Source of the DNA: JAFGTX01 sp942492225
GTDB taxonomy: Bacteria; Bacillota; Clostridia; Peptostreptococcales; Acidaminobacteraceae
Assembly (NCBI GenBank): GCA_942492225.1
Contig: CALODS010000043.1
Span: 1 to 39,750 of the forward strand
Reading direction: 5' to 3'
Length of the DNA stretch: 39,750 nucleotides
Position 1 is the stretch's first letter; each line of letters begins with the position of its first letter. A program made the position numbers and the translations under genes. The notes beneath the pieces were generated by a model. It saw nothing but the letters and a program-made list of their open reading frames with translations, ran no database searches and was not told the origin of the DNA. This document shows positions 1 through 9,263 of this stretch, in pieces.

Positions 1-1
1 G

Positions 2-508
2 GCCACTGTTGATGATGCGATAGCTTTACAACCCGATATAATAAGACTTTATCCGACCCTTATTATTAAAGATACTGAACTTGCAGATCAATATGCATCT
101 GGACAATATTTGCCAATGTCACTGGCAGATGCTGTTTCGAGTTGTTCATATGGACTAGAGTCTTGTCTTAAACATAATATACAAGTTATAAGATTGGGGT
201 TACAACCTTCTGATGCGGTAAGTGAGAATGGAGATGTTGTTGCAGGACCATTTCACCCATCATTTAGACAATTGGTGGAAGGTGAGTTATTTTTGAAATG
301 GATAAAAGAAGAAATAGCGATGTTAAATTGGCAGAAAAATGCATCTAGTGAACTGATTATTACTTGTTGTCCGAAACAAATTTCTAGTGTTAGTGGAATG
401 AATAAACGGAATAAAATTGCATTGCAAGAAGCTTATGGCTTCTCAAAGATAAAAATTGTTGGGTGTAAAAAATTTATGCCTTATACAATTAGTGTAGAGG
501 TGTTTTAA
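2..508 (+). CDS. Radical SAM protein, Elp3-like, C-terminal part (5' truncated)
   Basis: This is the C-terminal 168 codons of a protein whose start lies before the window; the frame is open from base 2. It contains the text QPDIIRLYPTLIIKDTELAD, typical of the end of the radical SAM barrel in Elp3-like (COG1243-type) proteins, followed by a region with IQVIRLGLQ and VAGPFHPSFRQLVEGE. The iron-sulfur cysteine motif must lie upstream and is not visible. In many Clostridia such a gene sits directly before smc, as here. Its stop codon overlaps the smc ATG by one base, implying translational coupling. The substrate is unknown; the family is related to tRNA-modifying Elp3, but that role is only inferred. 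Confidence 0.8.
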   Translation, partial: ATVDDAIALQPDIIRLYPTLIIKDTELADQYASGQYLPMSLADAVSSCSYGLESCLKHNIQVIRLGLQPSDAVSENGDVVAGPFHPSFRQLVEGELFLKWIKEEIAMLNWQKNASSELIITCCPKQISSVSGMNKRNKIALQEAYGFSKIKIVGCKKFMPYTISVEVF

Positions 509-3500
509 TGTATTTGAAACGATTAGAAATGAAGGGGTTTAAATCATTTGCTGATAGAACAGTTATCGATTTCAAGAATGGTGTAACTTGTGTAGTTGGA
601 CCTAATGGAAGTGGTAAAAGTAATATCACCGATGCAGTCAGATGGGTGCTTGGAGAACAAAAAGTTAAAACTTTACGTGGGGCTAAAATGGAAGATGTCA
701 TTTTCAATGGAACCCGAAGAAGAAAAGCACTGGGATTTGCAGAGGTTTCTTTATGTTTTGACAATTCTGATCAACTATTTCCGCTTGATTATAATGAAGT
801 GGTTATTTCTAGAAAATTATTTAGATCTGGTGAAAGTGAATACAAAGTTAATGGATCAAACTGCAAACTAAAAGAAGTTAGAGAATTATTCATGGATACT
901 GGTATCGGAACAGATGGCTATTCTATTATTGGTCAGGGGCGTATTGAACGTATTTTAAGTAATAATAAAGATGAGCGCCGTCTTATTTTTGAAGAAGCAT
1001 CGGGCATTGTGAAATATAAATCTCGCAAGAGAGAAGCAGAAAGAAAGCTTGACAACACGGATCAAAACTTATCAAGGGTTGAAGATATTGTTGGGGAATT
1101 AAGCGGCCGTGTTGAACCATTACGTATTGAAAGTGAAAAAGCAGTACAATATAAAGAGCTATCAGAACAATTAAAAGATATTGAAATTAATCAGTATATA
1201 AGTAACTATGAAAAAAACGAAAAAAAGATGGGTCAAGAAACAGAAAAAAACACCGAATTAACAAAAGAAGTTGAAGCCCATGAAAAAGCGTTACAAGAAC
1301 TTAAAAATGCTTATCAAGAGGAAACGGATCGATACGAGAATAGCAATCACCAGTTAGAACTTTTAAAAGATGAATTTTTCGAAAAAATGAATGCTTTAAA
1401 AGCCCTAGAGAGTGAACAAATCTCATTGAGGAAAAAAGGAACAATCTTTTGGAAAACAAGCGACGTTTGTCCGAAAATATTGAACAATTTAAACAAGGCA
1501 TTGATGAAAAAAATAAAGGATTGAAAGCTCTTGAAGAAGAAAAGAAAATTCTTGAATCGCAACAGTTGGTATTGGTAGAAAATAGAAACTTTGTAGAAAA
1601 TGAATTTGCTTCAGTGAGAGGCAGTTTTGAGAACAGAGAAAAAGAAATTGAAGAAAAACGCTATAAAATTATTGAATTGTTAAATAGTATTGAACGGCTA
1701 AAAGGGGATATCGAAAATGATAACCGCATGATTCAAACCTTTGAAGAACGTCAAGGAGAATTGGATGAACAATTATTAACAATTATTGGGTCGATACAAG
1801 AATTAAATAGAGATTTTCATCATGAAGAAGATGAACTTCATGAGATTAAATCAGAGACAGAGCTTTTAGAAAAAAGAAAAACTGAAATGGATGATGAAAT
1901 TCAATCATTAAAACATGCTATTGAAATGATTGAACAAGTCATAAAAAAGACAGAAGCGGATATTACAAAGAATACAAGTGAAATTGAGATTCTATCTTCC
2001 CTTGAAGAAGCTTATGATGGGTTTGACCATAGTGTCAAAATGGCATTAAAAAAGTGTCACGAAGATCCACGTATGGGTAAAGGTATTATCGATGTCGTTG
2101 CAACGCTTATAAAAGTAGATCAACGGTATGAAAAAGCAATTGAAATTTCTTTAGGTAAAAAGCTTCAGAATATTGTTTGTGAAGAAGCGAGTGATGCCAA
2201 ACGTGTTATTGATTATTTAAAGAAAGATAAATTGGGTCGCATTACATTCTTGCCTCTTTCCAATGTTGCTGGGCGAGGTGACGATCAACGTAATATTGAT
2301 CAAATGAAACGTTCTACAGGTTACTTGGGTAAAGCCAATGATTTAATTCACTTTGACAAAAAATATGACACGATTTTTGACCATCTTCTAGGTCGTATCG
2401 TCATTGTAGATACTTTTGAAAATGGAGTAAACTTACTTAAAATCCCAAGTTTGAAATATAAAGTGGTGACACTTGATGGTGAAATTCTTGTACCAGGTGG
2501 TGGTATCACGGGTGGATCGTTTAAATCCAACATGTCCAATATTTTAAGTAGACGTAGAAAGATAGAAGAATTAACATCTTCGTTAGTTGATCTTAAAGCA
2601 CTGTACCATGATCATATGAAAACAGTGGACCAAAAAAAGACGACGCTGCAGATTCTTACTAAGGAATACAGCGAACTCAATGGACGTCTTGGAAATAATC
2701 GCATTCGTATTGCTGAAGTTACAGCAAGAGTTACAGCTGTAGAAACTCAAAGAGCACATGTGTTAAATGAAAAAGAAAAGATTGGCGTAGAACAACAAAC
2801 GATATCTGAACAAATTGCTGTTGCAAATAATCGTATAGAAGAAAAAATGACGCTTATAAATAGTTCTACGCAAAGACATCATATGTTAGCCAACAGTCTC
2901 ACTGAGCAAAGTGATACAATTAAATCAATGACAGGTGAAATAGAGGTTTTTAAAGAGAAAATTACGTCTATTCAAATTGAGATGGCATCACTTGAAGAAA
3001 AATTAATTAATATATCAAATAACACAAGTCGTCTTATTGAAGAGAAAACGCTTCTTCTTGAAAAAGAAAGATTTGATGTATCGTCTTTAAAAGAAGTTGA
3101 GGATCAAGAAAGAACTTTTGATAAAACATTAAAGCATTTAATAGAACGTATTTCGGAGGAGAGTAAATATAAAACGCTTTACGATCATAAACGAAATACA
3201 ATAGAATTAGAAAAAGAAAAAGCTTCAATTGCCCTTCAAGATAAACAAAAGCTTATAGAAGGACATTCTAAAGATGTACTCATGGTAAAAGAAACGCTTC
3301 ATAAAGGTGAAGTGGCCATTGCAAAATATGAAGTTGAAAAAGAAAATATCATCAGAGAAATTTGGGAAAAATATGAGCTGTCAATTATTGAAGCGCTTGA
3401 ATTTAAATCGGACCAACATCAAGATGATATGAAAGAAGTTCGAAACATCAAGCGTTTATTAAAAGAAATTGGAGAGGTGAATCTCGGCTCTATCAAAGAA

Positions 3501-4067
3501 TACGAAGAAGTAAAAGAGCGGTTTGATTTCTTATCAACTCAAAGAGAGGATTTACTTCAAGCGCAACGAAGTTTAAAGAAAGTTATTAGAGAACTTGAAA
3601 AAGTTATGAAAGAGCAATTTATTACAAATTTTCATATTGTCAGAGAACATTTCATTGAAATATTTGCTGCCCTTTTTAGTGGCGGGAAAGCAGATCTTAT
3701 ACTTACTGATGAAGAAAATGTTCTTGAAAGTGATGTACAAATCTTAGCACAACCACCAGGAAAAAAACTTCAAGATTTATCATTGATGTCAGGTGGAGAG
3801 AAAGCATTGACTGCGATTGCACTATTGTTTGCAATCTTAAAAACGAAACCTGCACCATTTTGTATTTTAGATGAAATTGAAGCAGCACTTGATGATGTTA
3901 ATGTGGTAAGATTTGCAGACTTCTTAGATGAATTTACAAGAAAATCTCAATTTATTGTTATCACACATCGTAAGGGAACGATGGAAATAGCGGATGTATT
4001 ATATGGTGTAACGATGGAAGAACATGGTGTATCCAAAGTTGTATCCATGCAATTAGAAGATGTTTAG
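508..4067 (+). CDS. smc: Chromosome segregation/condensation protein SMC (one internal frameshift)
   Basis: SMC is the ATPase that, with ScpA and ScpB, compacts and segregates the chromosome. The N-terminal head has the Walker A motif GPNGSGKSN at residues 31-39. A long coiled coil follows, then a hinge at about residues 520-640 (GKGIIDVVATLIKVDQRYEK and later GGGITGGSF), the returning coiled coil, the ABC signature LSLMSGGEKAL near residue 1094 and Walker B FCILDEIEAALDD near 1119. Corrected length is about 1186 residues, normal for the family. The frame breaks at a run of six A at 1432-1437. Reading seven A joins ISLRKK to RNNLLENKRRL and restores one continuous protein. The gene overlaps the upstream stop by one base, and ftsY follows after 11 bases. 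Confidence 0.95.
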
Positions 4068-4078
4068 GAGAGAGAATC

Positions 4079-5308
4079 ATGTTTAAAAAGTTATTTGGAA
4101 TTAAAGACAAAAAAGAGAATAAGCAATTAGATGAAATTAAAGATGAATCTCTACAACAAGAAGGATGGGAAGATCAAGAGTTTAGATCTTCGGAAGTTGT
4201 GGACAATGATAAAATTGAAGAACTGGATGACCCTTTTAATCAACTAAACGCAACAACTTACTACGATCAAGAAAAAAAAGAAATTGATTTAATTGAAACA
4301 GAAGATGACGCGGAAATGGAAGTAATTATAGAAGAAGTGAGTACAGAAGAAGTGGCAGAATCTATTGTATTAGAAGAAGAACCTCAGAAGAAGGGATTCT
4401 TCGGAAAATTAATAGAAGGATTAAATAAGACCAGAAAAGGCATCACAGATGTTATGGATGACTTATTTACCAACTATGGTGAAATAGATGATGAATTATT
4501 TGAAGAATTAGAAGAAATCCTAATTATGGCTGATGTTGGTATGGATACAACAATGAAAATAATTGATTCATTGAGAGCAGAATTGAAAATCAGAAAAATT
4601 AAAGAAGCATCTCTAATAAAAGAAGTATTAGGTGATGTCTTAATGAAATTTATGGAAAATGAAGAAGCATCTCACTTAAATGTTGATAAGTCGCCATCAG
4701 TTGTTTTTGTCATTGGTGTTAATGGTGCTGGTAAAACAACGTCTATAGGAAAGTTAGCACATCGTTTAAAAACTGAAAATAAAACAGTACTTTTAGCTGC
4801 TGCAGATACATTTAGAGCTGCCGCGATTGATCAGCTACAAGTATGGGGCGAGCGAACAGGTGTTGAAGTTATTGCGCAACAAGAAGGATCAGATGCAGCA
4901 TCTGTTGTTTTTGATGCAATTCAAGCCGCTAAATCTAGAAATATAGATGTGCTTGTAGTAGATACTGCTGGTCGCCTTCACAACAAAAAAAATCTTATGA
5001 ATGAATTGGCGAAAATTTTTAAAGTAGTTAGTAGAGAATATCCTGAAGCAGAAAAAGAAGTTTTATTGGTACTGGATGCAACGACTGGTCAAAATGCAGT
5101 GCAACAAGCCAAACTATTTAAAGAAGCTGCAGATATTACGGGTCTCGTTTTAACAAAACTTGATGGGACTGCTAAGGGTGGCGCTGTCCTAGCAATTAAA
5201 AATGAAGTTGGAATACCAGTAAAATTAGTTGGCGTTGGAGAAGGGATCAATGATCTAGAACATTTTGAACCTGAAAGCTTTGTGAAAGCACTCTTAGAAT
5301 TGAAATAA
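4079..5308 (+). CDS. ftsY: Signal recognition particle receptor FtsY
   Basis: FtsY is the membrane-associated SRP receptor GTPase that docks Ffh-ribosome complexes at the Sec translocon. The product has 409 residues. The first ~105 are highly acidic (rich in E and D) and are followed by the amphipathic stretch KKGFFGKLIEGLNKTRKG, a probable membrane-targeting helix, and then the N domain. The G domain has GVNGAGKTT at 213-221, DTAGRLHNKK from 295 and TKLDG at 359-363. It is longer than the Bacillus protein because of the acidic extension. The ATG follows AGGAGAG and lies 11 bases after smc. Downstream, ylxM and ffh complete the targeting set. Confidence 0.97.
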   Translation: MFKKLFGIKDKKENKQLDEIKDESLQQEGWEDQEFRSSEVVDNDKIEELDDPFNQLNATTYYDQEKKEIDLIETEDDAEMEVIIEEVSTEEVAESIVLEEEPQKKGFFGKLIEGLNKTRKGITDVMDDLFTNYGEIDDELFEELEEILIMADVGMDTTMKIIDSLRAELKIRKIKEASLIKEVLGDVLMKFMENEEASHLNVDKSPSVVFVIGVNGAGKTTSIGKLAHRLKTENKTVLLAAADTFRAAAIDQLQVWGERTGVEVIAQQEGSDAASVVFDAIQAAKSRNIDVLVVDTAGRLHNKKNLMNELAKIFKVVSREYPEAEKEVLLVLDATTGQNAVQQAKLFKEAADITGLVLTKLDGTAKGGAVLAIKNEVGIPVKLVGVGEGINDLEHFEPESFVKALLELK

Positions 5309-5396
5309 CATTCAGAAAATATAAGGCAGTGAATGATGCCGGATGTATTCAGTAAACTAGGGATATAAGCCAACTGAATTAAAGTGAAAATAAGTG

Positions 5397-5425
5397 TTGA
5401 CAACAAAGGTCAGCTAGTATAAAAT
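5397..5425 (+). promoter_or_regulatory. Sigma-A-type promoter upstream of ylxM-ffh
   Basis: TTGACA at 5397-5402 and TAAAAT at 5420-5425 are separated by 17 bases, close to the vegetative consensus. It lies in the 155-base gap after ftsY, so ylxM-ffh can be transcribed independently of smc-ftsY. Confidence 0.7.
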
Positions 5426-5430
5426 ACTCC

Positions 5431-5452
5431 TGTAAAGTAAATAACCTTTACA
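5431..5452 (+). other. Perfect 7-bp inverted repeat in the ylxM leader
   Basis: TGTAAAG at 5431-5437 and CTTTACA at 5446-5452 flank an 8-base spacer, starting six bases after the -10 box, so over the expected transcription start. It could be an operator for a dimeric repressor or a weak RNA hairpin just before the ribosome binding site GAAGGTG at 5454. No regulator is identified. Confidence 0.4.
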
Positions 5453-5463
5453 GAAGGTGACGT

Positions 5464-5826
5464 ATGATTGAAAAGAAAATTAAGATTGGAAATTTATTTG
5501 ATTTCTATGGCGAATTATTAACTGATAAACAAAAGGATATTGTGGAGTTGTTCTGTTTGCAAGATTTCACCTTTGGTGAAATTTCAGAAGAACTGTCAGT
5601 AAGTAGACAAGCTGTCTTTGATACGATGAAAAGAGTTGAAGTTATTTTAGATAACTACGAGACAAAGCTTGGTCTTTACGAAAAGTTTAATCAAAACAAA
5701 GCATATGTAAAAGCTTTACTAGCTGAGGTAGAAACTTTAAAAACATATGAAGTTATTCAAACTGACCCAAAAGCTGTACACGCAGTTGAGGAAATTTTAA
5801 GTTTAACTCATAAAGTTTTAGAATAA
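5464..5826 (+). CDS. ylxM: YlxM-family SRP-associated helix-turn-helix protein
   Basis: This is a 120-residue protein of the YlxM/p13 family, which resembles sigma-factor region 4. Residues about 20-60 (LTDKQKDIVELFCLQDFTFG followed by EISEELSVSRQAVFDTMKR) form a clear helix-turn-helix. The gene is almost always next to ffh. In streptococci YlxM has been reported to bind SRP components and stimulate their GTPase activity, so a regulatory role in protein targeting is likely. The C-terminal half is helical and poorly conserved. It has its own promoter and ends 23 bases before ffh. Confidence 0.9.
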   Translation: MIEKKIKIGNLFDFYGELLTDKQKDIVELFCLQDFTFGEISEELSVSRQAVFDTMKRVEVILDNYETKLGLYEKFNQNKAYVKALLAEVETLKTYEVIQTDPKAVHAVEEILSLTHKVLE

Positions 5827-5849
5827 AGTGACCGTCAGGAGGAATTAGA

Positions 5850-7193
5850 GTGGTTTTCGAAAGTTTATCAGATAAACTACAAAATGCTTTTTCGAAGCTA
5901 AAGAGCAAAGGTAAATTAACTGAAGCTGATATTAAAGCAGCAATGCGTGAAGTAAAGCTGGCTTTATTAGAAGCAGATGTAAACTATAAAATTGTAAAAG
6001 ATTTTGTCAAAACAGTCTCTACGCGTGCAGTTGGTGAAGAGGTAATGGGCAGTCTTACGCCTGGTCAACAGGTGATCAAAATTGTTAATGAAGAATTAAC
6101 TTCATTAATGGGGTCAACTCAAAGTAAAATTAGTTTCTCGGCAAACCCAACAGTCATTATGATGGTCGGTTTACAAGGTGCTGGTAAGACGACAACAAGT
6201 GGTAAACTTGGTGGTCTTCTTAAAAAAAGCGGTAAACGTCCATTATTAGTAGCTTGTGATATTTACAGACCTGCAGCTATAAAACAATTGCATGTTGTTG
6301 GAGATAGCTTAGAAGTACCTGTTTTTTCAATGGGTGACCAAACAAGTCCTGTAGATATTGCAAAAGCAGCATTAGAACATGCTAAGAAACATAGTAATGA
6401 TGTTGTGATATTAGATACCGCAGGTAGACTTCATATTGACGAAACATTGATGCAAGAATTACAAGATGTAAAAAAAGTTGCAAAACCTCATGAAATACTT
6501 TTGGTTATTGATTCGATGACCGGTCAAGATGCGGTAACAGTTGCTGAATCTTTTAATGAACAGCTGGGTGTAGATGGTCTTGTTTTAACAAAACTTGATG
6601 GTGATACGCGTGGTGGTGCGGCATTATCTGTAAAAGCAGTTACTGGAAAACCAATCAAATATGCAGGTGTTGGTGAGAAGTTAACAGATCTTGAAGAGTT
6701 CTATCCAGATAGAATGGCATCAAGAATATTAGGTATGGGTGATGTCCTTTCTCTAATTGAAAGAGCACAAGATGCCTTTGATGAAGAAAAAGCAAAAAAA
6801 CTTGAACAAAAAATAAAAAATTCGGAACTTGATTTAGAAGATTTTCTTGAACAAATGCAACAGATAAAACGCATGGGCCCAATTGGTGACTTGCTTGGCA
6901 TGATGCCAGGGATGAACAGTAAAGCCCTAAAAAATGTTCAAGTAGATGATAAAGAAATTGTAAAAATCGAAGCTATTATTCAATCGATGACACGTAAAGA
7001 AAGACAAACACCAGGTTTAATTAATGCAAGTCGTAAAAAAAGAATTGCAAAAGGTTGTGGAAGCGATGTCGCTGCGGTTAACCGTCTGCTAAAGCAATTT
7101 GAGCAAACTAAGAAGATGATGAAGCAACTGGGTGGCATGGAAAAGAAAATGAAACGTGGCGGTGGTTTTGGCGGTTTCAAGATGCCCTTCTAA
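5850..7193 (+). CDS. ffh: Signal recognition particle protein Ffh (SRP54)
   Basis: Ffh binds 4.5S/scRNA and signal peptides on translating ribosomes, then docks with FtsY. It starts at GTG 5850 behind AGGAGGAATT. The 447-residue product has the N domain, then a G domain with GLQGAGKTT at 107-115, DTAGRLH at 189-195 and TKLDGD at 247-252. The M domain covers about 300-447: methionine-rich MMPGM, the RNA-binding region around KKRIAKGCGS, and a glycine, lysine and methionine-rich tail ending FGGFKMPF. Length and all motifs are normal. It is followed by rpsP after 77 bases. Confidence 0.98.
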   Translation: MVFESLSDKLQNAFSKLKSKGKLTEADIKAAMREVKLALLEADVNYKIVKDFVKTVSTRAVGEEVMGSLTPGQQVIKIVNEELTSLMGSTQSKISFSANPTVIMMVGLQGAGKTTTSGKLGGLLKKSGKRPLLVACDIYRPAAIKQLHVVGDSLEVPVFSMGDQTSPVDIAKAALEHAKKHSNDVVILDTAGRLHIDETLMQELQDVKKVAKPHEILLVIDSMTGQDAVTVAESFNEQLGVDGLVLTKLDGDTRGGAALSVKAVTGKPIKYAGVGEKLTDLEEFYPDRMASRILGMGDVLSLIERAQDAFDEEKAKKLEQKIKNSELDLEDFLEQMQQIKRMGPIGDLLGMMPGMNSKALKNVQVDDKEIVKIEAIIQSMTRKERQTPGLINASRKKRIAKGCGSDVAAVNRLLKQFEQTKKMMKQLGGMEKKMKRGGGFGGFKMPF

Positions 7194-7214
7194 TTAAAGG
7201 GTATATGATGTTGT

Positions 7215-7238
7215 TTAATAAGCATATTGCTTAATTAA
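7215..7238 (+). other. Small hairpin in the ffh-rpsP gap
   Basis: TTAATAAGC (7215-7223) can pair with GCTTAATTAA (7229-7238), with one bulged A and a 5-base loop. No T run follows, so it is not an obvious terminator. It may tune ffh/rpsP transcript ratios, or be chance in an AT-rich gap. Confidence 0.25.
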
Positions 7239-7270
7239 TATTATAAAAAAATAAAAGGAGGAAAATAAAT

Positions 7271-7528
7271 ATGGCAGTTAAAATTAGATTAAGAAGAATG
7301 GGTTCACATAAGAGACCTTTCTATAGAGTAGTAGTTGCAGATTCTCGTTCTCCAAGAGATGGTAAATGTATCGAAGAAATTGGATACTACAACCCTATTT
7401 CAGAGCCAGTTCAAGTTAAAATTGACGATGAAAAAGCAATCAAATGGTTAAACGATGGCGCTCAACCAACGGATACTGTAAGAGATTTATTCAAGAAGCA
7501 CGGTATCTACGAAAAGCAAGGTAAGTAA
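7271..7528 (+). CDS. rpsP: 30S ribosomal protein bS16
   Basis: This is ribosomal protein bS16 of the small subunit body, 85 residues and normal length. The family hallmark MAVKIRLRRMGSHKRPFYRV opens the protein, followed by VVADSRSPRDG and IEEIGYYNP. The start is ATG 7271 behind a strong AAAGGAGG. It lies between ffh and khpA in the order standard for Firmicutes (ffh-rpsP-khpA-rimM-trmD-rplS). Confidence 0.99.
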   Translation: MAVKIRLRRMGSHKRPFYRVVVADSRSPRDGKCIEEIGYYNPISEPVQVKIDDEKAIKWLNDGAQPTDTVRDLFKKHGIYEKQGK

Positions 7529-7549
7529 GTCAACCGGAGGTAATTTATT

Positions 7550-7780
7550 ATGGGTGAACTGGTAAGAGTAATTGCACAAGCTCTAGTAGATAATCCTGCT
7601 GAAGTTGAAGTTAAAGAAGTTGAAGGAGCACAATCGGTTATTATAGAACTGAAAGTGTCTGCTGACGATATGGGTAAAGTTATTGGCAAACAAGGTAGAA
7701 TTGCTAAGGCTTTAAGAACAGTTGTTAAAGCAGCAGCTACGAAAGAAAATAAACGAGTAGTAGTTGAAATTATTCAATAA
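7550..7780 (+). CDS. khpA: KH-domain RNA-binding protein KhpA (YlqC)
   Basis: This small RNA-binding protein of 76 residues consists of a single KH domain. The KH signature is VIGKQGRIAKALRTVVKAAA at about residues 44-63 and contains the GxxG loop GKQG. In pneumococci and other Firmicutes KhpA forms a dimer with KhpB/EloR and affects cell elongation and sRNA-mediated regulation; the role here is inferred. It starts 21 bases after rpsP behind CCGGAGG and is the last gene before a strong terminator. Confidence 0.95.
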   Translation: MGELVRVIAQALVDNPAEVEVKEVEGAQSVIIELKVSADDMGKVIGKQGRIAKALRTVVKAAATKENKRVVVEIIQ

Positions 7781-7787
7781 GATTGTT

Positions 7788-7819
7788 AGTCCATGGATAC
7801 GTGTATCCATGGACTTTTT
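7788..7819 (+). terminator. Intrinsic terminator after khpA
   Basis: A perfect 13-bp inverted repeat (AGTCCATGGATAC, 7788-7800, with GTATCCATGGACT, 7803-7815) is followed by TTTT. It begins eight bases after the khpA stop and separates rpsP-khpA from rimM-trmD. The 2-base spacer means the terminal C-G pair probably opens into the loop. Confidence 0.85.
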
Positions 7820-7922
7820 AAAATCGTCTCTAGAGGCTATTTAATTTAAATAAAAGAGTCTGAGTAGTCAGGTGTTTTTATTGTAATTAAAAGACTAGAA
7901 ATTTAAAAAACGTGAGGGCATT

Positions 7923-8423
7923 ATGAAAGAAAAAGTTAAAGTTGGGAAAATAACAAACGCACATGGTTTACGTGGGGATATGAGAGTTTATCCATACACG
8001 GATAAGGAAAATTTTGAAGATTATTCAAGTGTTATGATTGAAGGTTTTGATGAACCTCATAAAATAACAAAAGTTAGATATAATAAAAATATGGTGTTGC
8101 TAAAATTGAATACAATTAATCATATTGATGAAGTAGAAGCCTTAAAGAATAGAGAACTATATGTTTATAAAGAGGACTTAAAAGAGCTTGCTGACGATGA
8201 ATTTTACATTTCAGATATTATCGGATGTGTCGTTCAAAATGATTCAGGTGAGATTCTAGGAGAAGTGAAAGATTATTTAACACATACAAGCCAAGCGGTG
8301 ATTGTCGTAAAAAGATCTGAAGGTGATGATTTTATGGTACCACATGTGGATGCTTTTATTGTATCTATTAATATTGAAGATAAGCTAGTGGTCATGAAAC
8401 TTATTGAAGGAATGATGGACTAA
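7923..8423 (+). CDS. rimM: 16S rRNA processing protein RimM
   Basis: RimM is an assembly factor for the 30S head, acting around uS19 and helices 31-33b. The product has 166 residues. The N-terminal domain carries KVGKITNAHGLRGDMRVYPY, the family signature, and the C-terminal PRC barrel contains DIIGCVVQNDSGEILGEVKD and ends in VSINIEDKLVVMKLIEGM. ATG 7923 is preceded by GTGAGGG. Its stop overlaps the trmD ATG by one base, indicating translational coupling. I see no convincing promoter in the 103 bases between the preceding terminator and the start. Confidence 0.96.
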   Translation: MKEKVKVGKITNAHGLRGDMRVYPYTDKENFEDYSSVMIEGFDEPHKITKVRYNKNMVLLKLNTINHIDEVEALKNRELYVYKEDLKELADDEFYISDIIGCVVQNDSGEILGEVKDYLTHTSQAVIVVKRSEGDDFMVPHVDAFIVSINIEDKLVVMKLIEGMMD

Positions 8424-9169
8424 TGAAATTTACTGTTTTAACATTATTTCCAGAAATGTTTACGGATTTTTTTTCTACAAGCATTATTGGTCGCGCAATA
8501 GAAAAAGGTGTTATTTCATGTGAGGCAACAAACATTAGAGCATATGCGTTTAACAAACATAAGAGTGTAGACGATTATCCTTATGGTGGTGGTTCTGGAA
8601 TGGTCATGCAAGTGGAGCCGCTTAAGCTTGCTCTAGAATCAGCTCTAGAAAAAGAAAAAGCACGTATTATCTATCTGACACCAAAGGGTAAGACCTTGAA
8701 CCAACAGATGATGCAAACATTTGCAAAAGAAAGTCACTTGATAATGATTTGTGGTCATTATGAAGGTATCGACCAAAGGTTTATCGATCGTTATGTAACG
8801 GATGAAGTGTCCTTGGGGGACTTTGTCTTAACGGGTGGTGAACTACCGGCAATGGTGCTAATAGATGGGGTATCAAGAATGAAAGAAGGCGTACTTTCTT
8901 CAAGTGTATCTTTTGAGGATGAAAGTCACTTTAATCATCTGTTAGAATATCCTCATTACACTAGACCAGCAATTGTTGACGAGGTTGAAGTTCCAGAAGT
9001 CTTGCTATCAGGTAATCATGCAAAAATTGAAGCTTGGCGTTTGGAACAATCTGTAAAGCTAACAATGACACGGCGACCTGATTTAATTGATTCGCTTTTT
9101 AAAGATCCTTCAATTGAAGAATCTTATAAAAATAAAGTAAGAAAAATTATTAAAAACATTGAAAAGTAA
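8423..9169 (+). CDS. trmD: tRNA (guanine-N1-)-methyltransferase TrmD
   Basis: TrmD makes m1G37 in tRNAs reading CNN-type codons and so prevents +1 frameshifting. The 248-residue SPOUT enzyme begins MKFTVLTLFPEMF. It has YGGGSGMVMQVEPL, the AdoMet-binding knot segments IYLTPKGKTL, ICGHYEGIDQRF and LGDFVLTGGELPAMVLIDG, and the C-terminal helical domain with NHAKIEAWR. Length and motifs are normal. It overlaps rimM by one base. The -35 box of the rplS promoter lies inside its last codons. Confidence 0.98.
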   Translation: MKFTVLTLFPEMFTDFFSTSIIGRAIEKGVISCEATNIRAYAFNKHKSVDDYPYGGGSGMVMQVEPLKLALESALEKEKARIIYLTPKGKTLNQQMMQTFAKESHLIMICGHYEGIDQRFIDRYVTDEVSLGDFVLTGGELPAMVLIDGVSRMKEGVLSSSVSFEDESHFNHLLEYPHYTRPAIVDEVEVPEVLLSGNHAKIEAWRLEQSVKLTMTRRPDLIDSLFKDPSIEESYKNKVRKIIKNIEK

Positions 9170-9187
9170 AGATTCATATGGTATACT
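9159..9187 (+). promoter_or_regulatory. Sigma-A-type promoter for rplS
   Basis: TTGAAA (9159-9164), a 17-base spacer and TATACT (9182-9187) form a near-consensus promoter. The -35 is within the end of trmD. It allows rplS, whose product is needed in large amounts, to be transcribed apart from the rRNA/tRNA processing genes. Confidence 0.75.
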
Positions 9188-9206
9188 TTTTTAAGGTTAT
9201 ATAAGG

Positions 9207-9240
9207 GACGGTCCTCTGATACATAAAGGTCACGAACGTC
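9207..9240 (+). promoter_or_regulatory. Structured 5' leader of rplS, candidate L19 leader
   Basis: In the leader GACG (9207-9210) can pair with CGTC (9237-9240), and inside it CCT (9213-9215) with AGG (9227-9229), giving a nested stem with internal loops. Firmicutes rplS genes often have an 'L19 leader' RNA element in this position, through which L19 is proposed to autoregulate. The match to that family is inferred from position and shape only; a covariance-model search would decide. Confidence 0.4.
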
Positions 9241-9263
9241 TAGGAGGAAGGGAGGCACACACT

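Noticed and set aside
596..871. A 91-codon plus-strand frame inside smc
   Set aside because: It overlaps the conserved SMC Walker A region in another frame and has no family resemblance.
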